Assembly (NCBI RefSeq): GCF_014118685.1
Contig: NZ_JACFAK010000005.1
Span: 62,001-126,000 of the forward strand
Direction: 5' to 3'
DNA: 64,000 nucleotides
Source: Flaviflexus huanghaiensis
GTDB lineage: Bacteria; Actinomycetota; Actinomycetes; Actinomycetales; Actinomycetaceae
Shown one piece after another: positions 1 to 7,423 of this stretch; the first letter of the stretch is position 1; each line of letters begins with the position of its first letter. Under the pieces are notes generated by a model. That model was not told where the DNA came from. It did no database searches and saw only the letters and a list, made by a program, of their open reading frames with translations. A program made the translations under genes and the position numbers.

Positions 1-206
1 TCGTCTTCGATTGGGAACCAACAATGTCGACTGGAGCAGAGCTCCTGGGACCCCGCGGGACCGATCTTCGGCTCGACCAGGTCGATCGCCCCACGCGGCG
101 CGACAAGCGTGAAGCTTTCAAAGAGCGCATGGATGCCAAGGAAGCCGCGCGCCAGGAGTTGTGGATGGAGCGCGACTCCGGCGTATGGACGGATCCCGAA
201 GAATGA
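1..206 (+). CDS. obgE: GTPase Obg, C-terminal end (5' truncated by window)
   Basis: Only the last ~67 codons are present, read in the frame that starts at base 3. The peptide begins V-F-D-W-E-P-T and continues T-G-A-E-L-L-G-P-R-G-T-D, which is the typical end of the OCT domain of actinobacterial Obg GTPases, followed by a charged Arg/Glu tail. Obg binds GTP and acts in ribosome large-subunit maturation. The stop codon overlaps the ATG of proB (ATGA), so the two are probably translationally coupled; an obg-proB order is common in this phylum. The GTPase domain lies outside the window, so the call rests on the tail and on context. Confidence 0.8.
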   Translation, partial: VFDWEPTMSTGAELLGPRGTDLRLDQVDRPTRRDKREAFKERMDAKEAARQELWMERDSGVWTDPEE

Positions 207-1303
207 ACAGGGCTCTTGCCAACAGGGCGTTCGTATCGAGCGCCCCCCGCTTCGTCGTCAAGATTGGATCATCGTCCCTGACGAAAGCGGACGGCACCCT
301 CAATCGCAAGGCCCTCGAAACACTGTCCGATACGCTTTCTGACGCGTACGACAGAAACCAGAGGTTCGCTCTCATCTCATCAGGCGCTGTCGCGGCAGGT
401 GTTGGCCGTCTCGGCATCGCCAGTCGGCCAACCGATATGTCGGGACTGCAGGCAGCGGCGATGGTTGGGCAACCCCACCTCATGACGGCCTACGGGGAAC
501 AGTTCGGGATGCGAGGCATCGGAATCGGACAGGTCCTCCTCACAGCAGACGACGTCATCCGGCGGACTCACTATCGGAATGCGCGACTGGCATTAGAAAA
601 GCTGTTTGCCATGGGGATCATCCCGATCGTCAACGAGAATGACGCTGTCGCGACCACCGAGCTACGGCTCGGTGACAACGACCGCCTCGCGGCCATCATC
701 GCGCACCTTGTCAGGGCCGACGTTCTCATCCTCCTCACCGACGTCGACGGGCTCTATTCCGGACCACCGTCCGACCCGGGATCGCGTCCCATCCGATTTG
801 TCGGCAACATGGCAGAGCTCGAGAACTACTCGATCACCGGACGAGGTAGCCTGTTCGGCACCGGCGGTATGGCGACGAAGGTGACGGCCGCTCGGATGGC
901 GACAGCTTTTGGCATTCCCGCGCTTGTCACATCGGCGGAAAATCTGCGGCCGGCGCTGGCTGGCGAACCGGTCGGCACGTGGTTCGCAGCGACCGGCCAG
1001 AAATCTAATGCTCGAGCACTGTGGATTGCTCACGCCGCCAAGTCCCACGGGCAGGTGCGTCTCGACGCGGGTGCGGTCGACGCACTCGAGTCGGGGGGAA
1101 ACTCCCTTCTTGCGGTGGGTATCACCGATGTCGTCGGCACATTCGATCCGGGCGATCCCATTGATATTCTCGGCCCCGGCGGCGACCTTATCGCTCGGGG
1201 ACTGGCAGGCTGGGACTCCGAGCGCTTACGAGAATCCGCCGGTCAGCCCGGTGCAGGAAGGCCTGCCGTCCACGTCGACGACATGGTCTTGCTCCGACAC
1301 TGA
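203..1303 (+). CDS. proB: Glutamate 5-kinase
   Basis: The 366-residue product phosphorylates glutamate to gamma-glutamyl phosphate, the first step of proline synthesis, in the cytoplasm. The N-terminal amino-acid kinase domain (about residues 12-250) opens with V-V-K-I-G-S-S-S-L and contains the substrate-site stretch I-V-N-E-N-D. A C-terminal PUA domain covers about 270-355. The ATG at 203 was chosen because it overlaps the Obg stop and gives the usual family length; an in-frame ATG at 161 would run back into obg. The partner proA lies 6 kb downstream instead of next door. No terminator is obvious after the stop. Confidence 0.95.
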   Translation: MNRALANRAFVSSAPRFVVKIGSSSLTKADGTLNRKALETLSDTLSDAYDRNQRFALISSGAVAAGVGRLGIASRPTDMSGLQAAAMVGQPHLMTAYGEQFGMRGIGIGQVLLTADDVIRRTHYRNARLALEKLFAMGIIPIVNENDAVATTELRLGDNDRLAAIIAHLVRADVLILLTDVDGLYSGPPSDPGSRPIRFVGNMAELENYSITGRGSLFGTGGMATKVTAARMATAFGIPALVTSAENLRPALAGEPVGTWFAATGQKSNARALWIAHAAKSHGQVRLDAGAVDALESGGNSLLAVGITDVVGTFDPGDPIDILGPGGDLIARGLAGWDSERLRESAGQPGAGRPAVHVDDMVLLRH

Positions 1304-1599
1304 CGCACGCGTCATCATGATTTTCATAACATGTAGCAATGGACCCTTTTCTCAGCGTTCGAGCGCGGCCGCAGTGAACGGTTCGTAGGGCTGGCGCGCG
1401 CGGGCATTTCCCCTGGCAGAGCCTGCAAAAGTCCCCTCGAGGCGGCGGTTCCAACGGTTTGGTTGGGGGACGTTGTCTGTGACATTATGTTGGTGATCGA
1501 GTTCGAGACGCCCTTGAGAGAAGCGTTGAAGGCTGATTGGCAGTCATGCTGGCGGTAATGGTGCCGTCAGATTTACTTGATGTCCAAGGGAGGACACAC
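1304..1599 (+). other. Intergenic region upstream of sugar ABC operon
   Basis: This 296-base gap between proB and the ABC operon holds no convincing gene. Just before the lipoprotein start there is a strong ribosome binding site (AAGGGAGG). The operon promoter must lie here, but no clear -35/-10 pair or LacI-type palindrome could be picked out with confidence. Confidence 0.4.
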
Positions 1600-2943
1600 A
1601 TGAGAAACGCAAAGCGGGCGCTCGCGCTGGTGACAGCTGGCGCTTTCGCCCTTGGCGGCCTCGCCGCCTGCGGGAACGACGATGAGGGCGGTTCGGGCGA
1701 CGCAGCGGACGGTTCTGTCTACTTCCTCAACTGGAAGCCGGAATCTGAGGAGACCTACAACGAGATCGCTGCGGCATACACCGAGGAGACCGGTGTTCCT
1801 GTCAAGGTCGTGACGGCCGCATCCGGCACGTACGAGCAGACCCTCAAGTCGGAGGTCACAAAATCGGATGCTCCGACGCTGTTCCAGATTAACGGCCCGA
1901 TGGGTCTGAAGAATTGGCAGTCGTACGCTCTCGAGCTAGATGACACTGACTTTGCGAAGGATCTCAACGACCCGGGGCTCGCGCTCAAGGGGGAGGACGG
2001 CAAGGTCTACGGCGTGCCGGTCGCAGTCGAAGGTTACGGCCTCATCTACAACCAGGCGATCATGGAGGATTACTTCGCGATGGACGGCGCGAAGGCGACG
2101 TCCATGGATGAAATTGCTGATTTCGAGACGTTCAAGTCTGTCGTTGAAGATATGCAGGCGCGTGCCGACGAGCTCGGTATCGACGGCGTCTTCGCTGCAA
2201 CGTCACTCGCCACGGGCGAGGAATGGCGCTGGCAGACTCACCTCGCCAATATTCCCGTGTACTGGGAGTACCAAGACGATGATGTGACGGACAAGGAAGA
2301 GATCGAATTTACCTACTCCGACAACTACAGGAACATCCTCGATCTTTACCTTGAGAACTCGACTGTGGAGCCGGCGCTCACACCGTCGAAGACAGTCACG
2401 GACTCCATGCAGGAATTTGCGACGGGCAAGGTAGCCATGGTTCAGAACGGCAACTGGGCGTGGAGCCAGATCAAGGACATTGAAGGCAACGTCGTGGCCG
2501 AAGAGGACATCAAGTTCATGCCCATCTACACGGGTGTTGACGGCGAGGAGTCGAAGGGCATCAACATCGGCACCGAGGCATTCATGGCGGTCAACGCCCG
2601 CGCATCTGAAGCCGACCAGCAGGCCACGATCGACTTCGTCAACTGGCTCTTCAGTTCCGAGGCCGGCATGACGTATGTGACGGAGGACCTCGGCTTCATC
2701 GCGCCGTTCAGGTCCTTCGGCGACAGCACACCGAATGATCCGCTCGCTGTCGAGATCAACCGGTACATGACAGATCCCGACCTCGAGCCGATTCCGTGGG
2801 TGTTCACAACCTTCCCATCTCAGGCATTCAAGGAGGACTTCGGCCAGGCTCTGGCACAATACGCCTCCGGCAACGTCGAATGGAACGAAGTTGTCGACAC
2901 CTTCGTCAACTCGTGGGCTCGCGAAAAGGCGAACCTGGGCTGA
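1600..2943 (+). CDS. Sugar ABC transporter substrate-binding lipoprotein
   Basis: The 447-residue product is a solute-binding protein of the family 1 (MalE/UgpB-like) type, anchored outside the membrane, that delivers a carbohydrate to the two permeases downstream. Residues 1-23 form a lipoprotein signal peptide with lipobox L-A-A-C and Cys24 as the lipidation site, followed by a Gly/Asp/Glu linker. The C-terminal half has the family features F-A-T-G-K-V-A-M and F-V-N-W-L-F. The ATG at 1600 follows AAGGGAGG at good spacing; an upstream in-frame ATG at 1537 would bury the signal peptide. The sugar cannot be told from sequence; alpha-glucosides, raffinose-type sugars and glycerol-phosphate diesters are all possible for this family. 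Confidence 0.9.
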   Translation: MRNAKRALALVTAGAFALGGLAACGNDDEGGSGDAADGSVYFLNWKPESEETYNEIAAAYTEETGVPVKVVTAASGTYEQTLKSEVTKSDAPTLFQINGPMGLKNWQSYALELDDTDFAKDLNDPGLALKGEDGKVYGVPVAVEGYGLIYNQAIMEDYFAMDGAKATSMDEIADFETFKSVVEDMQARADELGIDGVFAATSLATGEEWRWQTHLANIPVYWEYQDDDVTDKEEIEFTYSDNYRNILDLYLENSTVEPALTPSKTVTDSMQEFATGKVAMVQNGNWAWSQIKDIEGNVVAEEDIKFMPIYTGVDGEESKGINIGTEAFMAVNARASEADQQATIDFVNWLFSSEAGMTYVTEDLGFIAPFRSFGDSTPNDPLAVEINRYMTDPDLEPIPWVFTTFPSQAFKEDFGQALAQYASGNVEWNEVVDTFVNSWAREKANLG

Positions 2944-3027
2944 TAACCCCTGACGTGCCGGGGCGGGCGCCGCCAGCCCCGGCACCTCAGTGTCGTAGCA
3001 GTCGCGACAACACTTAGTGGAGACGAG

Positions 3028-3873
3028 ATGCAGAGAACACTAAAGAAATACGTCCCTATCTTCGTTGCGCCAACAGGAATTGCGTTCACGATCGCCTTCC
3101 TGTTGCCGTTCCTCATTGGCATCTATCTTTCTTTCTCGACATTCACGACGATCACGGACGCCGAATGGGTGGGCCTCGAGAACTATCAGAGGGTTTTTGA
3201 GGAAAACCAGGGCTTCACCAGTTCCTTCCAGTTCACGATCCTCATCGTCATCGTCGCTATCATCTCGGTCAACGTCTTCGCGTTCACCATTGCGAGGCTT
3301 CTCACCCAGAAGCTGAAAGGCACGAACTTTTTCCGTTCCGTCTTCTTTATGCCGAACCTTATCGGCGGCATCGTCCTCGGCTACACCTGGCAGTCGATGA
3401 TCAATGCGGTCCTCGCGAACTACGGAACGACGATCATCTCGCGATGGGAGTATGGCTTTGTCGGCCTCATCCTCCTCATCAACTGGCAGCAGGTCGGCTA
3501 CATGATGATCATCTACATCGCCGGTCTTCAGGCAGTTCCTCCCGAGCTGACGGAAGCCGCGGAAATCGACGGCGCCACACGGTGGCAGTCATTGCGGCAC
3601 GTCACAATCCCCGTCATCATGCCGACTATCACGATCTGCGTATTCCTCACGCTGTCGAACTCTTTCAAAATGTTCGACCAGAACCTCGCGCTGACCAACG
3701 GCGCACCCCAAGGAAAGACCGAGATGGTCGCACTCAACATCGTCAACACGATGTTCGCCCGAATGGGTCAGGAGGGCGTTGGCCAGGCCAAAGCCGTCGT
3801 CTTCGTCATCATCGTCGTCGTCATCGCGTTCCTGCAGTTGCGGGCTACGCGGAGCAGGGAGGTCGAAGCATGA
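3028..3873 (+). CDS. Sugar ABC transporter permease (MalF/MsmF type)
   Basis: This 281-residue integral membrane protein has about six hydrophobic segments and is one of the two permease subunits of a carbohydrate importer. The cytoplasmic EAA loop that docks the ATPase is visible as E-A-A-E-I-D-G-A followed by P-V-I-M-P, around residues 172-195. The N-terminus (Q-R-T-L-K-K-Y) leads directly into the first membrane span, as in the MsmF/LacF branch. It starts 84 bases after the lipoprotein gene and its stop overlaps the next permease start (ATGA), so this is one operon. Confidence 0.93.
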   Translation: MQRTLKKYVPIFVAPTGIAFTIAFLLPFLIGIYLSFSTFTTITDAEWVGLENYQRVFEENQGFTSSFQFTILIVIVAIISVNVFAFTIARLLTQKLKGTNFFRSVFFMPNLIGGIVLGYTWQSMINAVLANYGTTIISRWEYGFVGLILLINWQQVGYMMIIYIAGLQAVPPELTEAAEIDGATRWQSLRHVTIPVIMPTITICVFLTLSNSFKMFDQNLALTNGAPQGKTEMVALNIVNTMFARMGQEGVGQAKAVVFVIIVVVIAFLQLRATRSREVEA

Positions 3874-4778
3874 GCACCATCGCTGAGCAGGTCAAGCCAA
3901 TCGGAGAACCGATCGTCGGGCCGAAGCATGGGGAAGGGCGTAACGGGTCGAACGCCCGTAATTCGCTCTACTACGTCATCCTCGCGCTACTCGTCGTCGT
4001 GTTCCTCGGACCGATCCTCTTCATCATCATCAACTCGTTCAAGCAACGATTTTCAATCAGCTCTGATCCGTTCGCTCTTCCCCTCGGCGAGATGTGGGCG
4101 GGACTTCAGAACTACACGACAGGTCTGGCGCGAACAGGGTTCTTCGAGGCGATCCTCTGGTCGTTCGTCATCACGGTCGCATCCGTTGCGACGATCGTGT
4201 TCCTCACAGCGATGACGGCCTACTTCATCACTCGAGTCAAGACCTGGTGGACATCTCTGCTCTATTACCTGTTCGTCTTTTCGATGGTCATCCCGTTCCA
4301 GATGGTCATGTTTCCAACGGTGAAGATCGCGGACATGCTTCACTTCAATAACCCTGCAGGCATGGTTGTCCTGTATCTCGGGTTCGGGGCTGGCCTGTCC
4401 GTTTTCATCTTCTCTGGCTTCGTCAAATCCATTCCGCTCGAGATTGAAGAGGCCGCCTACATCGACGGCTGTGGCCCACTGCAAAACTACTTCCGAGTCG
4501 TCCTGCCGATTCTCAAGCCGACGACCGTAACCGTTGCCATCCTCAACGCGATGTGGATCTGGAATGACTATCTGCTCCCTTATCTCGTCATCGGTCTTTC
4601 AACTAGGTACAAGACAATTCCGGTCGTCGTCCAGATGCTCGTCGGCTCTAACGGCAACAGGGACATGGGAGCGATGATGGCCATGCTCGTTCTCGCCATC
4701 ATCCCAATTGTCATCTTCTACCTGTTCTCTCAGAAGCGCATCATCGAAGGCGTCGTCGCGGGCTCGGTCAAGGGCTGA
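3870..4778 (+). CDS. Sugar ABC transporter permease (MalG/MsmG type)
   Basis: The second permease subunit has 302 residues, an extended N-terminal cytoplasmic tail of ~35 residues and then about six membrane spans. The EAA loop reads E-E-A-A-Y-I-D-G-C-G near residue 192, and the typical W-N-D-Y-L-L-P follows. The start was set at the ATG that overlaps the preceding stop (ATGA) rather than at in-frame codons inside the previous gene. No ATP-binding subunit lies in this operon, so the importer presumably borrows a shared MsmK/UgpC-type ATPase encoded elsewhere. Confidence 0.93.
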   Translation: MSTIAEQVKPIGEPIVGPKHGEGRNGSNARNSLYYVILALLVVVFLGPILFIIINSFKQRFSISSDPFALPLGEMWAGLQNYTTGLARTGFFEAILWSFVITVASVATIVFLTAMTAYFITRVKTWWTSLLYYLFVFSMVIPFQMVMFPTVKIADMLHFNNPAGMVVLYLGFGAGLSVFIFSGFVKSIPLEIEEAAYIDGCGPLQNYFRVVLPILKPTTVTVAILNAMWIWNDYLLPYLVIGLSTRYKTIPVVVQMLVGSNGNRDMGAMMAMLVLAIIPIVIFYLFSQKRIIEGVVAGSVKG

Positions 4779-4779
4779 C

Positions 4780-5406
4780 ATGGGAGGGTGGCTCGCACCC
4801 GATTCTAAGCTCTACAACGGGCTCGTCACGGTCGCGGATACCGTCATTGTCAACCTGCTACTCATCGTCTTCAGTTTGCCAATCATCACTGCAGGTGCCG
4901 CTTTCACCGGAGCCCACACAGCGCTCCTGCAGCAGGCGAGGGAAGAGGGCTCATCGCCCGTGCGGGCATTTTGGACCGGTTTTCGTTCTAAACTCGGGCA
5001 ATCAACCGTCGTATGGCTGGCGCTCCTTGTTCTTCTCACGGTGTCGGCTTGGGAGATCTGGGCTATCAATCGGATGGAGATGGGTCTTGCCGGCGCGGCG
5101 GTCACGGTCATTGTCCTCACCGGCGTCGTCCTTTTTCTCGGCTTCGCCGTCTGGGTCTTCCCGCTCCTGAGCGAACGACCCGCCCGGCTCGGTCAGATCG
5201 TGCGCGGCGCTGCGCTCCTCGCCATCGGATACTTGCCGCGAACGCTTGTCGCACTATCGCTCCTACTCGTTCAGCCGTTCGTTCTCTTTCTCAACGGTGA
5301 TGCGCTTGGCGTCCTCATCTTCGCGAATATCGTCATTCTGCCCGCGGCCGTGCTCTACATGCATGCGCTCATGTTCGCCGGACCACTCGCATCACATACC
5401 GCGTAG
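4780..5406 (+). CDS. DUF624 (YesL-like) membrane protein
   Basis: The 208-residue product is mostly hydrophobic, with about five predicted membrane segments and the characteristic DUF624 beginning (short N-terminus, L-Y-N-G, then a span and a T-G-A-H-T-A-L motif near residue 45). YesL-type proteins are often encoded beside carbohydrate ABC permeases of the YtcQ/Lpl/MsmE class, as here; their molecular role is unknown. The ATG is one base after the preceding permease stop, so it is the last gene of the operon. A good intrinsic terminator follows. Confidence 0.85.
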   Translation: MGGWLAPDSKLYNGLVTVADTVIVNLLLIVFSLPIITAGAAFTGAHTALLQQAREEGSSPVRAFWTGFRSKLGQSTVVWLALLVLLTVSAWEIWAINRMEMGLAGAAVTVIVLTGVVLFLGFAVWVFPLLSERPARLGQIVRGAALLAIGYLPRTLVALSLLLVQPFVLFLNGDALGVLIFANIVILPAAVLYMHALMFAGPLASHTA

Positions 5407-5452
5407 GAGACAACACTCCGAATGTGATTAAGTACACACGTACTAAAAGTTG

Positions 5453-5487
5453 AAGAGCTCTGCCTATTTGAAGGGAGAGCTCTTTTT
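5453..5487 (+). terminator. Rho-independent terminator of the sugar ABC operon
   Basis: The arms AAGAGCTCT (5453-5461) and AGAGCTCTT (5476-5484) pair perfectly. The stem continues with CC/GG after one mismatch, and a T-run at 5483-5487 follows. It sits 47 bases after the DUF624 stop on the same strand. Confidence 0.85.
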
Positions 5488-5594
5488 GCTGTCATTCTGC
5501 GGTTTCTTGGCATGCGGTAGGTTACCCGGGACGGGTAGCGAAAGCGGATTGCGAGCCCTACTCGACCGTATCTCACGTGCTGGTCAACGGCATC

Positions 5595-5625
5595 TTGACA
5601 TCTGGACCTGAGCGCGTGTTATCCT
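5595..5625 (+). promoter_or_regulatory. Sigma-70-type promoter for the SAM riboswitch transcript
   Basis: A consensus -35 TTGACA (5595-5600) is followed after 19 bases by TATCCT (5620-5625). The predicted transcription start, about base 5632, coincides with the first strand of riboswitch helix P1, as expected for a riboswitch leader. Confidence 0.7.
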
Positions 5626-5629
5626 GGCG

Positions 5630-5712
5630 ACGGTCCAGAGAACCAGCATTAAGCCCCGGCTAGCTGGTCGACAACCCCCCACGTGCGAGGGGTGCCCCGG
5701 GTGACGACCAGG
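5630..5712 (+). promoter_or_regulatory. SAM-IV (SAM-I/IV) riboswitch
   Basis: The sequence matches the actinobacterial SAM riboswitch pattern. P1 is GGTC (5632-5635) with GACC (5706-5709). P2 is CCAGC (5643-5647) with GCTGG (5663-5667), enclosing the conserved TTAAGCCCCGGC. P3 is CCCC (5677-5680) with GGGG (5689-5692), followed by TGCCCCGGGTGA, whose CCGGG can form the pseudoknot with the P2 loop. These riboswitches bind S-adenosylmethionine and turn off methionine or sulfur genes. The next long gene encodes a luciferase-like flavin-dependent protein, a class often used for sulfur scavenging. A possible expression-platform hairpin (CGGGA/TCCCG, 5883-5897) has no clear U-run. Confidence 0.88.
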
Positions 5713-5766
5713 CCTCAATCGGCAAGCGACGCACCGTTCTCGGTGGATAGCACGAAGGATAAAATA

Positions 5767-5862
5767 TGGCATTCACGAATATTGTCGAGACGACTGGACT
5801 GCGAGTATCGGCTCCGTTCCTCCTTCGTCGAATGCGCATGTGGCACAAGTCCATGGCCTGAT
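5767..5862 (+). CDS. Possible 31-residue ORF between riboswitch and LLM gene
   Basis: An ATG preceded by GAAGGA at good spacing opens a 31-codon frame that starts M-A-F-T-N-I-V-E and ends M-R-M-W-H-K-S-M-A, with four Met and no Cys. It lies inside the SAM riboswitch leader, 100 bases before the start of the LLM gene. A small hairpin (TGGCC/GGCCA) overlaps its stop codon. It could be a leader peptide, a small protein under SAM control, or chance. It is unlike the Cys-rich leader peptides known upstream of actinobacterial sulfur genes. No family is recognised. Confidence 0.35.
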
Positions 5863-5961
5863 CCGGCCAACTGGATCTGCCCGGGAGAGTCTCCCGCACC
5901 GCTTTATGCACCTTCGTACAGCTCCATACGGAGCAGCTCTGCTATATCCAAGGAACTTCCG

Positions 5962-6861
5962 ATGACAATCCAGCTGCCCTCATCACGACAATCCCGTCGC
6001 GGCTACAAAGTCCCCTCGATCAGCATCGATCTGTCCACCCTCGGGGCTGAGGTGTTTGACGCCTCCTCCGAGTTTGGTGAAGACTTTCCGGTCGAATCCT
6101 GCATCCTGCATCGGCTCGCCTCAATGACGAGCGCTGCAATTTCTGACGGTCTCGCCGCCGTCACCCTCGGTTCTACCTTCCTCCTGCGCTCGGACCTCCA
6201 TATCCGGGACTGTCGACTCGACCCGGTGCGTGCGGCCGTCAAACTCAACTCGCGGATCACCGGCCCGATCTTTGCCGCTATCACAGCCGACAGCGGATGC
6301 GTGGAAGCCCTTGACGCGGTCAAGGGAACAGACGTTGGGCTTGAGATTCACGTCGCGGAGGGCGACCTCACTCCTGCCCTCACGATCATCGAGCAGGCGC
6401 GCGCGGCAGGAACGCCCATAACAGTCGCGCTCACGGGGGAGACCGCGTCGCGCATTGACCTCGGCAAGCTTGGCGCGGTTGCCGACAGCATCCGTCTGCG
6501 TGAACCCGATCCGCATACCGCTCGAGAGATTCGGTATTCCCTGCGGTCAGCTGCCCTCGAGCAGGGCCGCGACCTGCGGGTATCTGCTGATCTTTTCATG
6601 ATTGTGTCGGCGTGCGCGATGGACGCGGAGGAGCGCGCCAGCCTCATCGCCGCTATTGGCGCCGACCGCTACGCCGTTGGCTCTGCCCGAGTTCTCGGCA
6701 CCGTCCATGACGTCGCCGATCATATCGATTCGTGGCTTGCACTGGGTTCCGCAGACGCCTTCACGATTCTTCCCGGCTCTCTCCCGACCGATCTCGCGTC
6801 GACTGTGTGCGGTGTTCTGCCACTTCTCCAGGCTCGCCGCACAGCTGAGTCGGCAGAATAG
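5962..6861 (+). CDS. Luciferase-like (LLM) FMN-dependent oxidoreductase homologue, short and divergent
   Basis: The 299-residue product resembles NtaA/SnaA/DszA-class LLM proteins. About residues 45-100 match the N-terminal barrel strands (L-H-R-L-A-S, then the L-R-S-D-L segment and S-R-I-T-G). Residues 200-290 match the C-terminal part, ending in the family-like D-A-F-T-I-L-P-G-S-L-P-T. It is far shorter than the usual 350-450 residues, and the central flavin- and substrate-binding segments look condensed, so activity is uncertain. The ATG at 5962 follows AAGGAAC. Location under a SAM riboswitch predicts induction when methionine is low and a role in sulfur acquisition or oxidation of an organosulfur compound; this is inference. 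Confidence 0.62.
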   Translation: MTIQLPSSRQSRRGYKVPSISIDLSTLGAEVFDASSEFGEDFPVESCILHRLASMTSAAISDGLAAVTLGSTFLLRSDLHIRDCRLDPVRAAVKLNSRITGPIFAAITADSGCVEALDAVKGTDVGLEIHVAEGDLTPALTIIEQARAAGTPITVALTGETASRIDLGKLGAVADSIRLREPDPHTAREIRYSLRSAALEQGRDLRVSADLFMIVSACAMDAEERASLIAAIGADRYAVGSARVLGTVHDVADHIDSWLALGSADAFTILPGSLPTDLASTVCGVLPLLQARRTAESAE

Positions 6862-6875
6862 CGGATGACGACAGT

Positions 6876-6907
6876 CATTAAGGGGGCGCCGCGGCGCCCC
6901 CTTAATG
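6876..6907. terminator. Bidirectional terminator between LLM and trxA genes
   Basis: A perfect 15-bp inverted repeat (arm 6876-6890 CATTAAGGGGGCGCC, loop GC, arm 6893-6907) lies between two convergent genes. The A- and T-rich outer ends allow termination in both directions. Confidence 0.85.
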
Positions 6908-6959
6908 AACCTTGAGAATCGGCCCTCTCGTCGGGGCCGGTCTTTACTCGTTTATGACG

Positions 6960-7328
6960 TCAGGACTCTGCGCCCTGCTGTTCAGCGATCTGTGCGCGCA
7001 CAGCGTCCATATCGAGCTTTTCGGCCTGGTCGATGAGGTCCTCGAGCGCGGAGGCTGGCAGGGCCCCAGCCTGTTCGAACAGTTTGATTCCGTCGCGGAA
7101 CACCATGAGCGTGGGAATAGACATGATCTGGAATGCCTGGGATAGCTCAACCTGGTCTTCCGTGTCGACCTTGCCGAAGGTGACGTTCTCGTGCTTCTCA
7201 GAGGCGGCCTCGTAGGTCGGCGCGAACTGGCGGCACGGGCCGCACCACTCCGCCCAGAAATCTAGGAAGACCGTTCCCTCCTTGATGGTGTCGTTGAAGT
7301 TGTCTTTTGTAATCTCGACTGTCGCCAT
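6960..7328 (-). CDS. trxA: Thioredoxin
   Basis: The 122-residue cytoplasmic thioredoxin carries the active site W-C-G-P-C near residues 29-33, the cis-Pro segment S-I-P-T-L near residue 72, and the start M-A-T-V-E-I-T. A ~16-residue C-terminal extension (M-D-A-V-R-A-Q-I-A-E) goes beyond the classic fold and also appears in the second thioredoxin of this window (16214-16591), which is clearly a close paralogue. A ribosome binding site GGAGGAAG precedes the ATG. The gene is monocistronic, convergent with the LLM gene and divergent from proA. Confidence 0.95.
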   Translation of the reverse strand: MATVEITKDNFNDTIKEGTVFLDFWAEWCGPCRQFAPTYEAASEKHENVTFGKVDTEDQVELSQAFQIMSIPTLMVFRDGIKLFEQAGALPASALEDLIDQAEKLDMDAVRAQIAEQQGAES

Positions 7329-7408
7329 GTCCAGCTTCCTCCGGTTATCTTCTTTTCCCTAAAGGGCGATACGTGGGCTGTAACGGGCTGGACCCGAGAA
7401 TAATTCCC

Positions 7409-7416
7409 TATACCCT
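7409..7416 (+). promoter_or_regulatory. -10 element of a near-leaderless proA promoter
   Basis: The overlapping hexamers TATACC/TACCCT end 7-9 bases before the proA ATG. No Shine-Dalgarno sequence precedes that ATG. This spacing would place the transcript start at or within a few bases of the start codon. Confidence 0.5.
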
Positions 7417-7423
7417 TACTCTT

